A stretch of DNA of 42,060 nucleotides, from positions 1 through 42,060 of the forward strand of contig NZ_NTZO01000009.1 of NCBI RefSeq assembly GCF_002559405.1, in the 5' to 3' direction. The notes below the pieces were generated by a model. The model was not told the DNA's origin. It saw nothing but the letters and a program-made list of their open reading frames with translations, and searched no databases. Numbering within the stretch: the stretch's first letter is position 1; the number at the start of each line of letters is the position of its first letter. The translations under genes were made by a program, and so were the position numbers. Shown here in pieces: positions 21,728-29,697 of the stretch. Source of the stretch: Bacillus sp. AFS001701 (GTDB lineage Bacteria; Bacillota; Bacilli; Bacillales; Bacillaceae_G).

Positions 21728-21892
21728 GTGTTTAAAAGGCTCATAGAGAAGTTTTTTAATAAGGTAATAGGAAAGTACCCAAAATCCAAAAAAGAATCAA
21801 AATCAGTAAAAATTCCAAAGGATTACGAAGAGATTTTCGAAGGTGATCCCCAATTAGGCAATGAGAGTAATGTAATTTATTTCAAGAGGTGA
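21728..21892 (+). CDS. Small basic phage protein (54 aa)
   Basis: GTG start with GGGTGA five bases upstream. MFKRLIEKFFNKVIGKYPKS continues KKESKSVKIPKDYEEIFEGD; very basic N-terminus, acidic C-terminus, no hydrophobic helix. Function unknown; a member of the middle-operon small-gene string. Confidence 0.55.
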   Translation: MFKRLIEKFFNKVIGKYPKSKKESKSVKIPKDYEEIFEGDPQLGNESNVIYFKR

Positions 21893-21897
21893 GCTAA

Positions 21898-22248
21898 GTG
21901 GAGACTTGCAAATATCCTGGATGCGGATATAAAGCTGATTTTATCTCAAAAATCCATTGTCGTATCAATCATGGTATGGAACGTGAAGAGATTGAAAAGG
22001 CATTCGGCCAAGGTACGGAATTAAAAAATAACCGTGCGAAAATGAGTTTAATGAAATGGATTCCAACAAAAGCACAATTCAAACGTGCCGCAAAGTATGG
22101 AGTTAATGAATCGAATCTTAAAAACCGTGGTAGTTTAGGTTGGGATCAAGAGAGAGCAATTACTACTCCTATTTATTCGTTAAATGAAGCAGGTCGTAAT
22201 GGTGCTAAAAGTTCAGATTTTAGTTTTAAAGGGAGGAAGAAGAAATGA
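21898..22248 (+). CDS. Phage zinc-finger-like protein (116 aa)
   Basis: GTG start five bases after AGGTGAGC. METCKYPGCGYKADF then ISKIHCRINHGMEREEIEKA: C4, C9, and H/C residues near 22-27 make a C2H2-like finger. The rest is basic, ending KGRKKK, so nucleic-acid binding is likely. The stop overlaps the next start (ATGA). Confidence 0.6.
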   Translation: METCKYPGCGYKADFISKIHCRINHGMEREEIEKAFGQGTELKNNRAKMSLMKWIPTKAQFKRAAKYGVNESNLKNRGSLGWDQERAITTPIYSLNEAGRNGAKSSDFSFKGRKKK

Positions 22249-22667
22249 AAAGACAATTCAAGCCAAATAACAAGGTTAAACACTTTGAAAACAAGGCTAA
22301 GAGGTATTTAGCGATTGGTAAATGGCATGAACAAAGATATGATAGCGCCAAGTTAAATTTGAATTTCTTACAAGAACGTTTTGATAGTAAGAACAAAGAG
22401 CATGAGCAATTATACAGCCAATTTCATGGGTTAAGAAATGAATACTTTGAGCAAAAAGATGAGCTCAGCAAAGTAAACCAAGAGATTCTTCACTATCAAA
22501 AGAGAATTGATGAGCAAATGATCCGTTTCAATAAAAACGAAAATGAATTGATAAAAGAAGTTATGGATCTTGAAAGTAAGTTGGATATGAAGGATAAACA
22601 ACTACTTGGAGTTAGTATCTGGTTCACTTTTTATGTAGCGTTTGATATCGTTGGATATTTTATTTGA
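22245..22667 (+). CDS. Coiled-coil protein with C-terminal membrane anchor
   Basis: 140 residues: a basic N-terminus, a long charged coiled coil (about 45-118, rich in Glu, Lys and Gln), then one hydrophobic helix at the very end (VSIWFTFYVAFDIVGYFI). This is a tail-anchored layout with the coiled coil in the cytoplasm. Not recognised. It overlaps the previous gene by 4 bp. Confidence 0.6.
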   Translation: MKRQFKPNNKVKHFENKAKRYLAIGKWHEQRYDSAKLNLNFLQERFDSKNKEHEQLYSQFHGLRNEYFEQKDELSKVNQEILHYQKRIDEQMIRFNKNENELIKEVMDLESKLDMKDKQLLGVSIWFTFYVAFDIVGYFI

Positions 22668-22679
22668 GGAGTGAGGGAT

Positions 22680-22835
22680 ATGAAACAAGGTAAACGTCCA
22701 ACTAGAAGACAAGCTGTCTTGATAAAATCATATGGTTTAAAGCATGAGAACTGGCTGATCGTTAAAAACCTACCAGATGAATTGCATATTGCACATCGAG
22801 AGACTGGTAGTAAAAAGGTTTTACCAAATACCTAA
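22680..22835 (+). CDS. DUF6906-like small phage protein
   Basis: 51 residues; ATG after GGAGTGAGGG. MKQGKRPTRRQAVLIKSYGL continues HENWLIVKNLPDELHIAHRE. This matches a small family common in Bacillus phages and prophages (annotated DUF6906, as I recall). Function unknown. Confidence 0.7.
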   Translation: MKQGKRPTRRQAVLIKSYGLKHENWLIVKNLPDELHIAHRETGSKKVLPNT

Positions 22836-22863
22836 CAACTCCTAAGTTGAAGGAGGCATAAAA

Positions 22864-23247
22864 ATGAATATTGAACAACTTTCATTTATTGATGAAATAG
22901 ATGAGAAAAAGGTTAGAAGGGCAGTTATTAAGCAGCTAAAACGCTTTAAAGCTTTAAGGGTTGCTGTACAAAATAAAGATGAGCAAATAGCTGAAGGTGT
23001 AGAGAATCCATTTCCTAAGATCGTTGATAAAGAAAAGGAAAAGCGATTTAAAGTAAAGCAAATGGAACGGGCTATAGAATATGCGCTAGATGATATTGAA
23101 CGAGAAGTAATTGAAAAAAAATATCTTTCTTCTAGTCGTGTTAAAGATATTAATTTATATTTGGATTTAGGAATAACTAAAGATCAATATTATGAACATA
23201 AAAGACAAGCTATTTTTGCATTGGCAGAGGCACTCAATATCATTTGA
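22864..23247 (+). CDS. ArpU-family late transcription regulator
   Basis: 127 residues. The C-terminal sigma-factor-like HTH region (LDDIEREVIEKKYLSSSRVK ... LGITKDQYYEHKRQAIFALA) is characteristic of ArpU/RinA-like activators of phage late genes. AAGGAGG precedes the ATG. It is the last gene of the early/middle operon and lies before the packaging genes, as expected, but here a minus-strand moron separates them. Its 3' end overlaps that gene by 8 bp. Confidence 0.88.
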   Translation: MNIEQLSFIDEIDEKKVRRAVIKQLKRFKALRVAVQNKDEQIAEGVENPFPKIVDKEKEKRFKVKQMERAIEYALDDIEREVIEKKYLSSSRVKDINLYLDLGITKDQYYEHKRQAIFALAEALNII

Positions 23248-23256
23248 GTGCCTTTT
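23229..23256. terminator. Terminator shared by two convergent genes
   Basis: GGCACTCA (23229-23236) and TGAGTGCC (23245-23252) form a perfect stem, followed by TTTTCTCT. The stem lies inside the 3' coding ends of both ArpU (plus) and the nuclease-helicase (minus). Confidence 0.8.
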
Positions 23257-24724
23257 CTCTATTTAAGATTTCGAGACAATTTTTTAATATCGTCTCATTA
23301 CCTATTATGACTAAAGTGAGTTTTTTTCTTGCTCTAGTTAAAATTTGTAACAGCATTTTAACCGGATGATAGTATGTATCTTTAATATAAATTAATTTTT
23401 TATGATGATACTGAAAATTGTTATCTATAACAACCGCGACATTATCAAATTCTTGTCCAATTACCTTATGAGCACTTTCTCCACGATTAAATAGATACTT
23501 ATCAAATGACTCAACATGCTTTAACGAGGCTGAGTAGTTTATAATCTCCCAATCTTCTTCCTTTAAAATATCAAGATACTTTAAGGTAGAATCATTCGTT
23601 GAAAAATATTGGATATTAATATTAGAGTATGATTCGTTAGGATTTTGTTTTGATAAATCTAAAAAGTTTTTAATAAATGAGGCAATTTCTTTGTTTGTTC
23701 TAATTTTTTCTGTTAATGGATAGTATTCCGGTGAAACTTCATCAATTATGTAATTTGGAATATCATTTTGAATTTCTCCATCGTGCATACACTGTTGAGG
23801 ATCGAATGAAAATATACATTTTACTTTAAGTTCTTTGATTTTGTCTAATAGTATTTTGAGTTGACTTTTATTAACTCGTTGAACTTCATCAAAAATGATA
23901 AGTTCATATTTACTAACATCATATGACCAGTAATTTTTCATTGGAACTATAGTCCAGGAATATTCTAGATTTAAATTACGATGTCCAATGTTTAGATTCC
24001 CACAGTGAAAGATAAGAACATTTTTATTACTATTTAAGTATTCCTTAGCAATATCATAAACTAATAGAGTTTTTCCAGTCCCAGCGGAACCTTGAATTGA
24101 GGCGAATTTTGAGCCATCTAATGTACTTAAGGATAGGATGTCTTTTTTTATTTTTTCTTGATTTTCATTTAAAAAGTAGTTTCCGTTAATGAACTTTTCA
24201 GTTGAATTAAAGGGAGAAACTAAATAGTTTGTAGGATCAAATAATTTATCTAAATCATGGTATATCACATTTTGTTCATTTAATTTTTCTATTAAAAATT
24301 GAAAGTTTGTTTCAACAAGTTCTTCCTTCTCATTAAAAAAATACAGTCTTTTCTCATTTACTACATATGTAAAATTAAATACTTCTAACTCTAAGAAACC
24401 TAGATAGTATTTATTCCTTTCCAATTGTTTTATTATTTTTTCTTGAGTGCTTTCGCCTTTAATTTCAACATTAACAACACTGTGTTCACTAAATCTTAAT
24501 AAGTCAAACTCTTTGCTGATTTGTTTGATGGTATAACCTACGTAAAATCCATTAAGAATTTCTAAATCGTAAGAATTTACTTGGATGCAATCTATTAATG
24601 ACTTAATATCAGAAGGTTCGTTTTTCTTAAGTTTAATATTAAAATTTTTAAGATATGTTTTAAAAACTGATGGATCCATATCATCATGGGCATCTACTAA
24701 TGATAATAAATTAATTGGTTTCAA
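23240..24724 (-). CDS. PD-(D/E)xK nuclease fused to SF1-type helicase (DUF2075-like)
   Basis: 494 residues from a TTG with AAAGGA eight bases upstream. N-terminal part: EFDLLRF (about 72-78), VNVEIKG (ExK at about 87-89) and QLERNKYYL, the D...ExK...Q pattern of a PD-(D/E)xK nuclease. C-terminal part: Walker A QGSAGTGKT (about 210-218), Walker B LIIFDEVQR (about 274-282), FSFDPQQCM as motif III-like, and HKVIGQEFDNVAVVIDNN plus LLQILTRARKKLTLVI as late SF1 motifs; it resembles DUF2075/Schlafen-type helicase domains. A single-gene, opposite-strand insertion between ArpU and the terminase genes is typical of morons; superinfection defence is likely (inference). Confidence 0.75.
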   Translation of the reverse strand: MKPINLLSLVDAHDDMDPSVFKTYLKNFNIKLKKNEPSDIKSLIDCIQVNSYDLEILNGFYVGYTIKQISKEFDLLRFSEHSVVNVEIKGESTQEKIIKQLERNKYYLGFLELEVFNFTYVVNEKRLYFFNEKEELVETNFQFLIEKLNEQNVIYHDLDKLFDPTNYLVSPFNSTEKFINGNYFLNENQEKIKKDILSLSTLDGSKFASIQGSAGTGKTLLVYDIAKEYLNSNKNVLIFHCGNLNIGHRNLNLEYSWTIVPMKNYWSYDVSKYELIIFDEVQRVNKSQLKILLDKIKELKVKCIFSFDPQQCMHDGEIQNDIPNYIIDEVSPEYYPLTEKIRTNKEIASFIKNFLDLSKQNPNESYSNINIQYFSTNDSTLKYLDILKEEDWEIINYSASLKHVESFDKYLFNRGESAHKVIGQEFDNVAVVIDNNFQYHHKKLIYIKDTYYHPVKMLLQILTRARKKLTLVIIGNETILKNCLEILNREKALK

Positions 24725-24809
24725 TATATTATTCCTTTCGTAATTAGATTATTTTTCCAATTATTACTATATAATTTTTCTGAAAATAAAAGAAGTAGTT
24801 TCTTAATAT

Positions 24810-24838
24810 TTGACTACTTTCGATAAAATCTAGATAAA
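24810..24838 (+). promoter_or_regulatory. Promoter candidate before the structured region
   Basis: TTGACT (24810-24815), 17-base spacer, GATAAA (24833-24838). It overlaps an inverted repeat AAGTAGT/ACTACTT (about 24794-24819). It could start the transcript through the structured RNA into the late genes. The -10 is imperfect, which fits an activated (ArpU-dependent) promoter. Confidence 0.4.
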
Positions 24839-24904
24839 AATAAGGACAAATTTAGGGATATTTCAGGGGAAGTTTTGAATTATCATAAAAAGTAAACTTT
24901 TCTT

Positions 24905-25042
24905 ATCAGCTTAATTCGTAGCTGATGGGAGAAGCATAAACTCCTGTATCAATTATGTAACTCGATTAATCGATGGTACTAGGTTGGTACCTTAGCAGCT
25001 AGTCTGCATAGGTTGAGGCGAGGCAGGAGTTAAGAGTACTCC
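24905..25042 (+). ncRNA. Candidate structured RNA upstream of the packaging genes
   Basis: Several stems nest in order. ATCAGCT/AGCTGAT (24905-24911 with 24920-24926). An outer 8-bp stem AACTCCTG/CAGGAGTT (24939-24946 with 25024-25031) encloses the palindrome CGATTAATCG (24963-24972), GGTAC/GTACC (24975-24979 with 24987-24991) and GCAG/CTGC (24995-24998 with 25004-25007). The 3' arm of the outer stem can instead pair locally, GGAGT with ACTCC (25038-25042), a switch-like alternative. The gap 24725-25169 holds no ORF with a ribosome site. I know no RNA family that fits; not a tRNA. Confidence 0.5.
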
Positions 25043-25059
25043 AATGATTTATTCTTTGT

Positions 25060-25116
25060 AAACTAGATCTGTTAGAGAGGTTTCCCCTTCCTTCGGTTTT
25101 CTAATGGGTCTAGTTT
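25060..25116 (+). ncRNA. Long hairpin in the late leader
   Basis: AAACTAGATC (25060-25069) pairs with GGTCTAGTTT (25107-25116) over 10 bp with one G-U, and GTTAG/CTAAT extend it inward; a pyrimidine-rich apical part (TTTCCCCTTCCTTCGG) remains. There is no T-run after it, so it is not a simple terminator. It may be the 3' domain of the structured RNA above or a processing site. Confidence 0.5.
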
Positions 25117-25169
25117 AGAGGGAATAAAGCTTCTTTTGTCGAATGATAGGACTAAAGGAGGTGATTAGT

Positions 25170-25397
25170 ATGTTTTTTGATGTGCATTTTAAAAGTGTAA
25201 ATGGGCAAGAAATTAGATTCAATCAAGTTGAGAGAGAATCAGCAAATGTTCTTACCAGAGAGATAACAAACAGCAATTCAAACTGGTTTGGAAATGAATC
25301 ACAAAGAGTTAACTTAAATAATGTTATCGAGTTTAGACTTATTGAAGTAGACAAAGATGGTTACGCGGTTGATAGACCTGGATTTGATATAGTGTAA
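25170..25397 (+). CDS. Hypothetical protein (75 aa) before the terminase genes
   Basis: ATG at 25170 chosen because AAAGGAGGTGATTAGT precedes it; the upstream ATG of the same frame has no such site. MFFDVHFKSVNGQEIRFNQV continues ERESANVLTREITNSNSNWF and ends RPGFDIV. It looks like a small beta-rich protein, possibly related to ligand- or PG-binding-like small phage proteins; not recognised. It is isolated between two structured non-coding stretches. Confidence 0.65.
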   Translation: MFFDVHFKSVNGQEIRFNQVERESANVLTREITNSNSNWFGNESQRVNLNNVIEFRLIEVDKDGYAVDRPGFDIV

Positions 25398-25479
25398 TTT
25401 CAGAACCGACATAAATTATGTATATGATATCCATTTCTAGTTTACATAATAGTTGTATTAGGAAGTTGAGATGTATGGC

Positions 25480-25499
25480 AACCCTTATATATAAGGGTT
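25480..25499. repeat. Perfect 20-bp palindrome
   Basis: AACCCTTATA followed by its exact complement. It is located in the 248-base gap before the small terminase gene. Possible roles: protein-binding site for terminase or ArpU, or RNA hairpin. Confidence 0.6.
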
Positions 25500-25521
25500 C
25501 GAGCTAGGTGGATGTTTCTTG

Positions 25522-25617
25522 TTTATTCATGTTTTTATACAATGTAGATAAATCAAGGATTTTAGAGACTTGGATTAAGTGCCAAGTCTCTTTATTTTGC
25601 ATAAAAACATGAATAAA
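25522..25617. repeat. Perfect 17-bp inverted repeat nesting a terminator
   Basis: TTTATTCATGTTTTTAT (25522-25538) and ATAAAAACATGAATAAA (25601-25617) are exact complements, 62 bases apart, enclosing the perfect terminator hairpin at 25564-25591. The right arm ends about 13 bases before the ribosome site of the small terminase gene. In siphophages this is where cos or pac recognition sites usually lie. Confidence 0.65.
25564..25600 (+). terminator. Intrinsic terminator before the terminase genes
   Basis: AGAGACTTGG (25564-25573), 8-base loop, CCAAGTCTCT (25582-25591), then TTATTTTG. The 10-bp stem is perfect. A terminator here implies a separate promoter for the packaging genes or regulated read-through. 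Confidence 0.75.
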
Positions 25618-25645
25618 TAAAACATTTGGAGGTGAGGTGTAATGA

Positions 25646-26374
25646 GTGGCTAGAGAGAGGAATCCCAACAGAGATAAGGCTTTTGATATTTTTCGAAGTC
25701 ATAATGGAAACATTACAAATCGTGAAATTGCTAAGCAACTTGGTGAAGATGAAAAGAAAGTAGCAGTATGGAAACAACGTGATAAATGGAATGTTGTACA
25801 ACAAAAGGCTGAAAATGTTGTACAACAAAATAAGAAAAGAGCTAGAGGTGCACCTAAAGGTAGTAAGAACGCTTTAGGGAACAAAGGTGGTCATGGTGGA
25901 CCAATTGGGAATGATAAAGCAGTTAAACATGGTTTCTTTGCTAAGTATCTTCCAAAGGAATCGTTAGATATCATCGAAGAGCTTCAAGAACTTAGTCCTT
26001 TAGATATTCTTTGGCAACAAATTAATATTCAATACGCAGCTATAATAAGAGCGCAAAGAATAATGTTTGTGACTAATAAGTGTGATATGACTAAAGAACT
26101 TAAGAAAACTAGGGAAACTGATGCTACTTCTGAAAGAGAGTATGAGATCCAATTTGCTTGGGATAAGCACGCTAGTTTTCTTACTGCACAATCAAGGGCT
26201 ATGTCAGCTTTAAATAGCTTAATCAAGCAATATGAAGAGTTATCTAATACTGAAGAGCAACAATTACGCATTAAGAAGCTTAAAGGTGAAATTGCTAAGA
26301 TTGAACGTGATATAAATAACGATGATGAAGACGATTCAATCCAAATTGTAATCAAGCGAAAAGGTGAAGGCTGA
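25646..26374 (+). CDS. terS: Terminase small subunit
   Basis: 242 residues from a GTG with GGAGGTGAGG eight bases upstream. N-terminal HTH ([24 protein letters not shown]), a Gly-rich linker ([20 protein letters not shown]), a helical centre and an acidic/basic tail, as in PBSX XtmA/YqaS-type small terminases. It recognises the packaging site and delivers DNA to the large subunit, whose ATG overlaps this stop. Confidence 0.9.
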   Translation: MARERNPNRDKAFDIFRSHNGNITNREIAKQLGEDEKKVAVWKQRDKWNVVQQKAENVVQQNKKRARGAPKGSKNALGNKGGHGGPIGNDKAVKHGFFAKYLPKESLDIIEELQELSPLDILWQQINIQYAAIIRAQRIMFVTNKCDMTKELKKTRETDATSEREYEIQFAWDKHASFLTAQSRAMSALNSLIKQYEELSNTEEQQLRIKKLKGEIAKIERDINNDDEDDSIQIVIKRKGEG

Positions 26375-27687
26375 TGGTTGAAAAAGAAGTCAATCCTCAT
26401 TTTGAAGATTTCATTTTTGATTGGGAACATAAGTATTACTTCCTGGTTGGTGGTTATGGATCATCTAAAAGTTATCATGTTGCTCTTAAATTAATCCTAA
26501 AGCTAGTTGAGGAAAAACGTACAGCTCTAATCGTTCGTGAGGTTTATGATACGATTCGAGATTCTTGTTTCGCCCTACTCGCTGATATTGCAGACGAATT
26601 AGGCTTATATAGCACAAGGAAAGAAAAGGGGAAAATACAATTTACATCCTCGCCAATGCAAATAAGATTTCCTAATGGTTCTAAGATCATCTTTAAGGGT
26701 ATGGATAAGCCAGAGAAATTAAAGTCAGTGCATAATGTATCAATCGTTTGGCTTGAAGAGTGCAGCGAAACAAAATATGCAGGGTATAAAGAGTTAACAG
26801 GACGTTTAAGGCATCCAACTTTTAAAACGCATATCATTCTTTCAACAAATCCTGTTGGGAAAAGCAATTGGAGTTATAAGCATTTCTTCAAGAATGACAA
26901 AACAAAGTATCATGTGCTGAATGATGAAGAGTTATATAAACAACGAATCATGGTTGTAAATAAAACATACTATCACCATTCAACAGCAGACGATAATTTG
27001 TTTTTACCAGAGGATTACATTGAACAATTAGACGATTTAAAGAATCATGATCCAGATTTGCACAGAATAGCCCGTAAAGGAGAGTTTGGAACGAACGGGA
27101 TTAAGGTATTACCTCAGTTCGTAGAAGCTCCGCACGAGGAAGTAATGAATAAAATCAGAGCAATCAAGAAGCCACTCTATAAAAACGGTATGGACTTCGG
27201 GTTTGTAACATCCTACAACGCATTGCTAAGATTGGCCATCGATCATGATAAAAAAATACTTTATATCTATTGGGAGTATTACAAAAACCAACAAACAGAC
27301 GATAAAACGGCTGAAGATATTAAAGAATTTAAAGTGTCTGGCGAGCTAATTAAAGCAGATTCAGCAGAGCCAAAAACAATTGCTTTCTTTAAGCAAAACG
27401 GTTTTAAAATGAAGCCTGGTAAGAAGTTTCCTGGTTCAAGGCTTCAATATACAAAGAAGGTTAAACGATTTAAAAAGATTATTTGCTCTAGCAATTGCGT
27501 TAATACAATTGATGAGCTAAAAGATTTAACATTCGCAGTCGATAAACAAGGGGAAATTATTGAAGATGAATTTAACATCGATCCTCATACGTTTTCGGCT
27601 ATTTGGTATGCTCTGGATGATTACGAGGTATCTGATTTGAAAGGTAACTCAGTAAGAAGCATGAGTAAGTCCGAATTAGGATTGTAG
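26374..27687 (+). CDS. terL: Terminase large subunit
   Basis: 437 residues. N-terminal ATPase: [18 protein letters not shown] (Walker A-type loop about 24-32) and [11 protein letters not shown] (Walker B, about 121-131). C-terminal nuclease domain begins near [20 protein letters not shown], with a metal-binding Asp. A PBSX-like Terminase_3 family member. It drives DNA into the prohead and cuts the concatemer. Confidence 0.95.
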   Translation: MVEKEVNPHFEDFIFDWEHKYYFLVGGYGSSKSYHVALKLILKLVEEKRTALIVREVYDTIRDSCFALLADIADELGLYSTRKEKGKIQFTSSPMQIRFPNGSKIIFKGMDKPEKLKSVHNVSIVWLEECSETKYAGYKELTGRLRHPTFKTHIILSTNPVGKSNWSYKHFFKNDKTKYHVLNDEELYKQRIMVVNKTYYHHSTADDNLFLPEDYIEQLDDLKNHDPDLHRIARKGEFGTNGIKVLPQFVEAPHEEVMNKIRAIKKPLYKNGMDFGFVTSYNALLRLAIDHDKKILYIYWEYYKNQQTDDKTAEDIKEFKVSGELIKADSAEPKTIAFFKQNGFKMKPGKKFPGSRLQYTKKVKRFKKIICSSNCVNTIDELKDLTFAVDKQGEIIEDEFNIDPHTFSAIWYALDDYEVSDLKGNSVRSMSKSELGL

Positions 27688-27698
27688 GAGGTGAGAAC

Positions 27699-29045
27699 GT
27701 GTTTAGAACAGAACTTGAAGCGCATTCTAAAGAAGAAGTTAGGTTGTTTGTTGAAAAGCATCGTAGTGATATTTTGCCCAAGCTTAAATACCTTAAAGAT
27801 TATTATAAGGGCGAACATGAAATATTAAATAAAACGATTGATGATCCATCTAAACCTAATAATAAATTGGTGAACAACTACTCAAAATATATTACGGATA
27901 TGAACGTAGGTTATTTTGTAGGAGTTCCAATTTCATACACAAATACAGATGATAAGTTAATGAAAGCTTTAGACGAGATTAACGATTACAACGATGAGCA
28001 ATTAGTAAACCTTGAAATTGCTAAAGAGGCATCGATTGCTGGTTTAGCTTATGAAGTTCTTTACTCAGATAAAGACTCAAAACCAAGATTTAAGAAATTA
28101 GATGCTAAAAATACATTCGTTGTACGAGATAATACGCTAGAGGATAATATCGTTTATGGTGTTTATTACCGAGTAACTAAAGATGCAAAACATACTGAGA
28201 TTATTTATGCAGATGTATATGAAACAAATAAGATTTACCACTACTCAATTAAAGCAGGAAACATCACTTTAGATGATGAGGAAGAACATTTCTTTGGAGA
28301 TGTACCTATTAATCCTTATTTCAACAATGAGGAGCATATGGGTGATTTTGCTACAGTTATTTCTCTGATCGATGGTTACAATAAAACACAATCTAATACA
28401 CTTGATGATATGGACCAATTCACAGATGCTTATCTAATGCTTAAGGATATGAATGGTACAACTAGCGACGATGTGAAGGATATGAAAAATAATCGAATTC
28501 TGCTAGTAGATGAGAAAGGCGATGCTAAATGGCTCGTTAAAGACATCAATGATGCATGGGTAGAAAACTACAAAACTCGATTAGATGAAGATATTCATAA
28601 ATTTAGCAACACACCAGCTCTTGATAGTAATGGAGCTGCTGGTTCTAAAACAACAATTGAAATTAAAATGAAATTGTTAGGCATGGAACAGAACAGGGTT
28701 AATAAGGAGCGCTACTTTAAGAAGTCATTACAAAGACGTATTGAAATGCTAGTAAACTTCTTAAATATTAAAGGTGCTAATTATGATTACCTAACAGTAA
28801 AGCCTGTATTCACTGCTAACATTCCACAGAATGCAGTAGAGCTTGCAGCTTTAGCTAAGGATCTTGTGGGAGTAGTGAGTGATGAAACATTACTTTCTAA
28901 CCTTCCTATGGTCGAGGATGTGCAAGAGGAAATGAAGCGTAAGAAACAAGAAGATGCAGAGAAAGAAGAGAAATTTAAAAAGTTAATTCCAATCAATACA
29001 AATCATACAAATCTTAAGGGCAATAAACCAGGCAACTCAAATTAA
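27699..29045 (+). CDS. Portal protein (SPP1 gp6-like)
   Basis: 448 residues from a GTG after GGAGGTGAGAAC. Features: LKYLKDYYKGEHEILNKTI near the start, NNKLVNNYSKYITDMNVGYF, and a long C-terminal helix-rich region with an acidic/Lys tail, typical of SPP1/PBSX-type portals. It forms the dodecameric ring through which DNA enters and leaves the head. Confidence 0.93.
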   Translation: MFRTELEAHSKEEVRLFVEKHRSDILPKLKYLKDYYKGEHEILNKTIDDPSKPNNKLVNNYSKYITDMNVGYFVGVPISYTNTDDKLMKALDEINDYNDEQLVNLEIAKEASIAGLAYEVLYSDKDSKPRFKKLDAKNTFVVRDNTLEDNIVYGVYYRVTKDAKHTEIIYADVYETNKIYHYSIKAGNITLDDEEEHFFGDVPINPYFNNEEHMGDFATVISLIDGYNKTQSNTLDDMDQFTDAYLMLKDMNGTTSDDVKDMKNNRILLVDEKGDAKWLVKDINDAWVENYKTRLDEDIHKFSNTPALDSNGAAGSKTTIEIKMKLLGMEQNRVNKERYFKKSLQRRIEMLVNFLNIKGANYDYLTVKPVFTANIPQNAVELAALAKDLVGVVSDETLLSNLPMVEDVQEEMKRKKQEDAEKEEKFKKLIPINTNHTNLKGNKPGNSN

Positions 29046-29086
29046 GAGGGGCTTTTTTTTATTTGAACTTATTAGGAGGAAATACA

Positions 29087-29680
29087 TTGAAAAACGTATT
29101 ATCTAAGAAAAAATTTGGATTACCTTTAAACTTACAACTATTTGCAGGAAACGAAGGAGATCCACAAGATCCGAATCCTCAAGATCCACCAAAAACTTAT
29201 ACAGAGGAAGAGCTTCAAGCTAAACTACAATCTGAAACTGACAGACGTGTCACTGAAGCGTTGAAGAAGCAGCAAGCGAAATGGGAAGAAGAGTATAAGA
29301 CAAAGCTAGAAACTGAGAAGCAAGAAGCACAGCGATTAGCTAAACTTTCTGCTGAAGAGCAAGAGCGTGAAAAGTTTAAAAAGGATCGTGAAGCTTTTGA
29401 AGCAGAGAAGATACAACATCAACGTGATGCTTTAGAACTTCAAACAACTAAGATTTTAGCAGATAAGAAGCTTCCTACTCAATTCGCATCTTTCCTAATT
29501 ACTGAGAATGATGCAGATAAAGTAAAAGCTCATATCGATTCATTTGAGCAAACTTTCCAGGCAGCTGTACAAACAGCAGTTGAGGAAAGAATGAAAGGCA
29601 CTGCACCAAAGCATCCAGGTACAAATGACAATGCTCCTTTAACTTGGGAGAGTGCTTTAGCAGATTACTATAAAAAATAA
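29087..29680 (+). CDS. Capsid scaffolding protein (DUF4355-like)
   Basis: TTG at 29087 with GGAGG seven bases upstream is preferred to the TTG at 29063. About 197 residues: a leader ending LPLNLQLFAGN, a Pro/Asp-rich hinge, a long charged coiled coil (about 35-115), and a C-terminal part ending WESALADYYKK. Position between portal and major capsid is diagnostic of scaffold. The LNLQ-x-FAG leader recurs in the major tail protein at 33300. Confidence 0.88.
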   Translation: MKNVLSKKKFGLPLNLQLFAGNEGDPQDPNPQDPPKTYTEEELQAKLQSETDRRVTEALKKQQAKWEEEYKTKLETEKQEAQRLAKLSAEEQEREKFKKDREAFEAEKIQHQRDALELQTTKILADKKLPTQFASFLITENDADKVKAHIDSFEQTFQAAVQTAVEERMKGTAPKHPGTNDNAPLTWESALADYYKK

Positions 29681-29697
29681 CAAGGAGGGCATGACAC

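Noticed and set aside
24905-25116. Group I or group II intron
   Set aside because: No recognisable group I core (P7/R-S elements), no domain V-like hairpin of group II, no endonuclease or reverse transcriptase ORF, and no interrupted gene around it.
25440-25520. tRNA gene (GGGTTCGAG resembles a T-loop)
   Set aside because: The T-stem does not pair and no acceptor, D or anticodon arm can be formed; GGGTTCGAG belongs to the end of a 20-bp palindrome.
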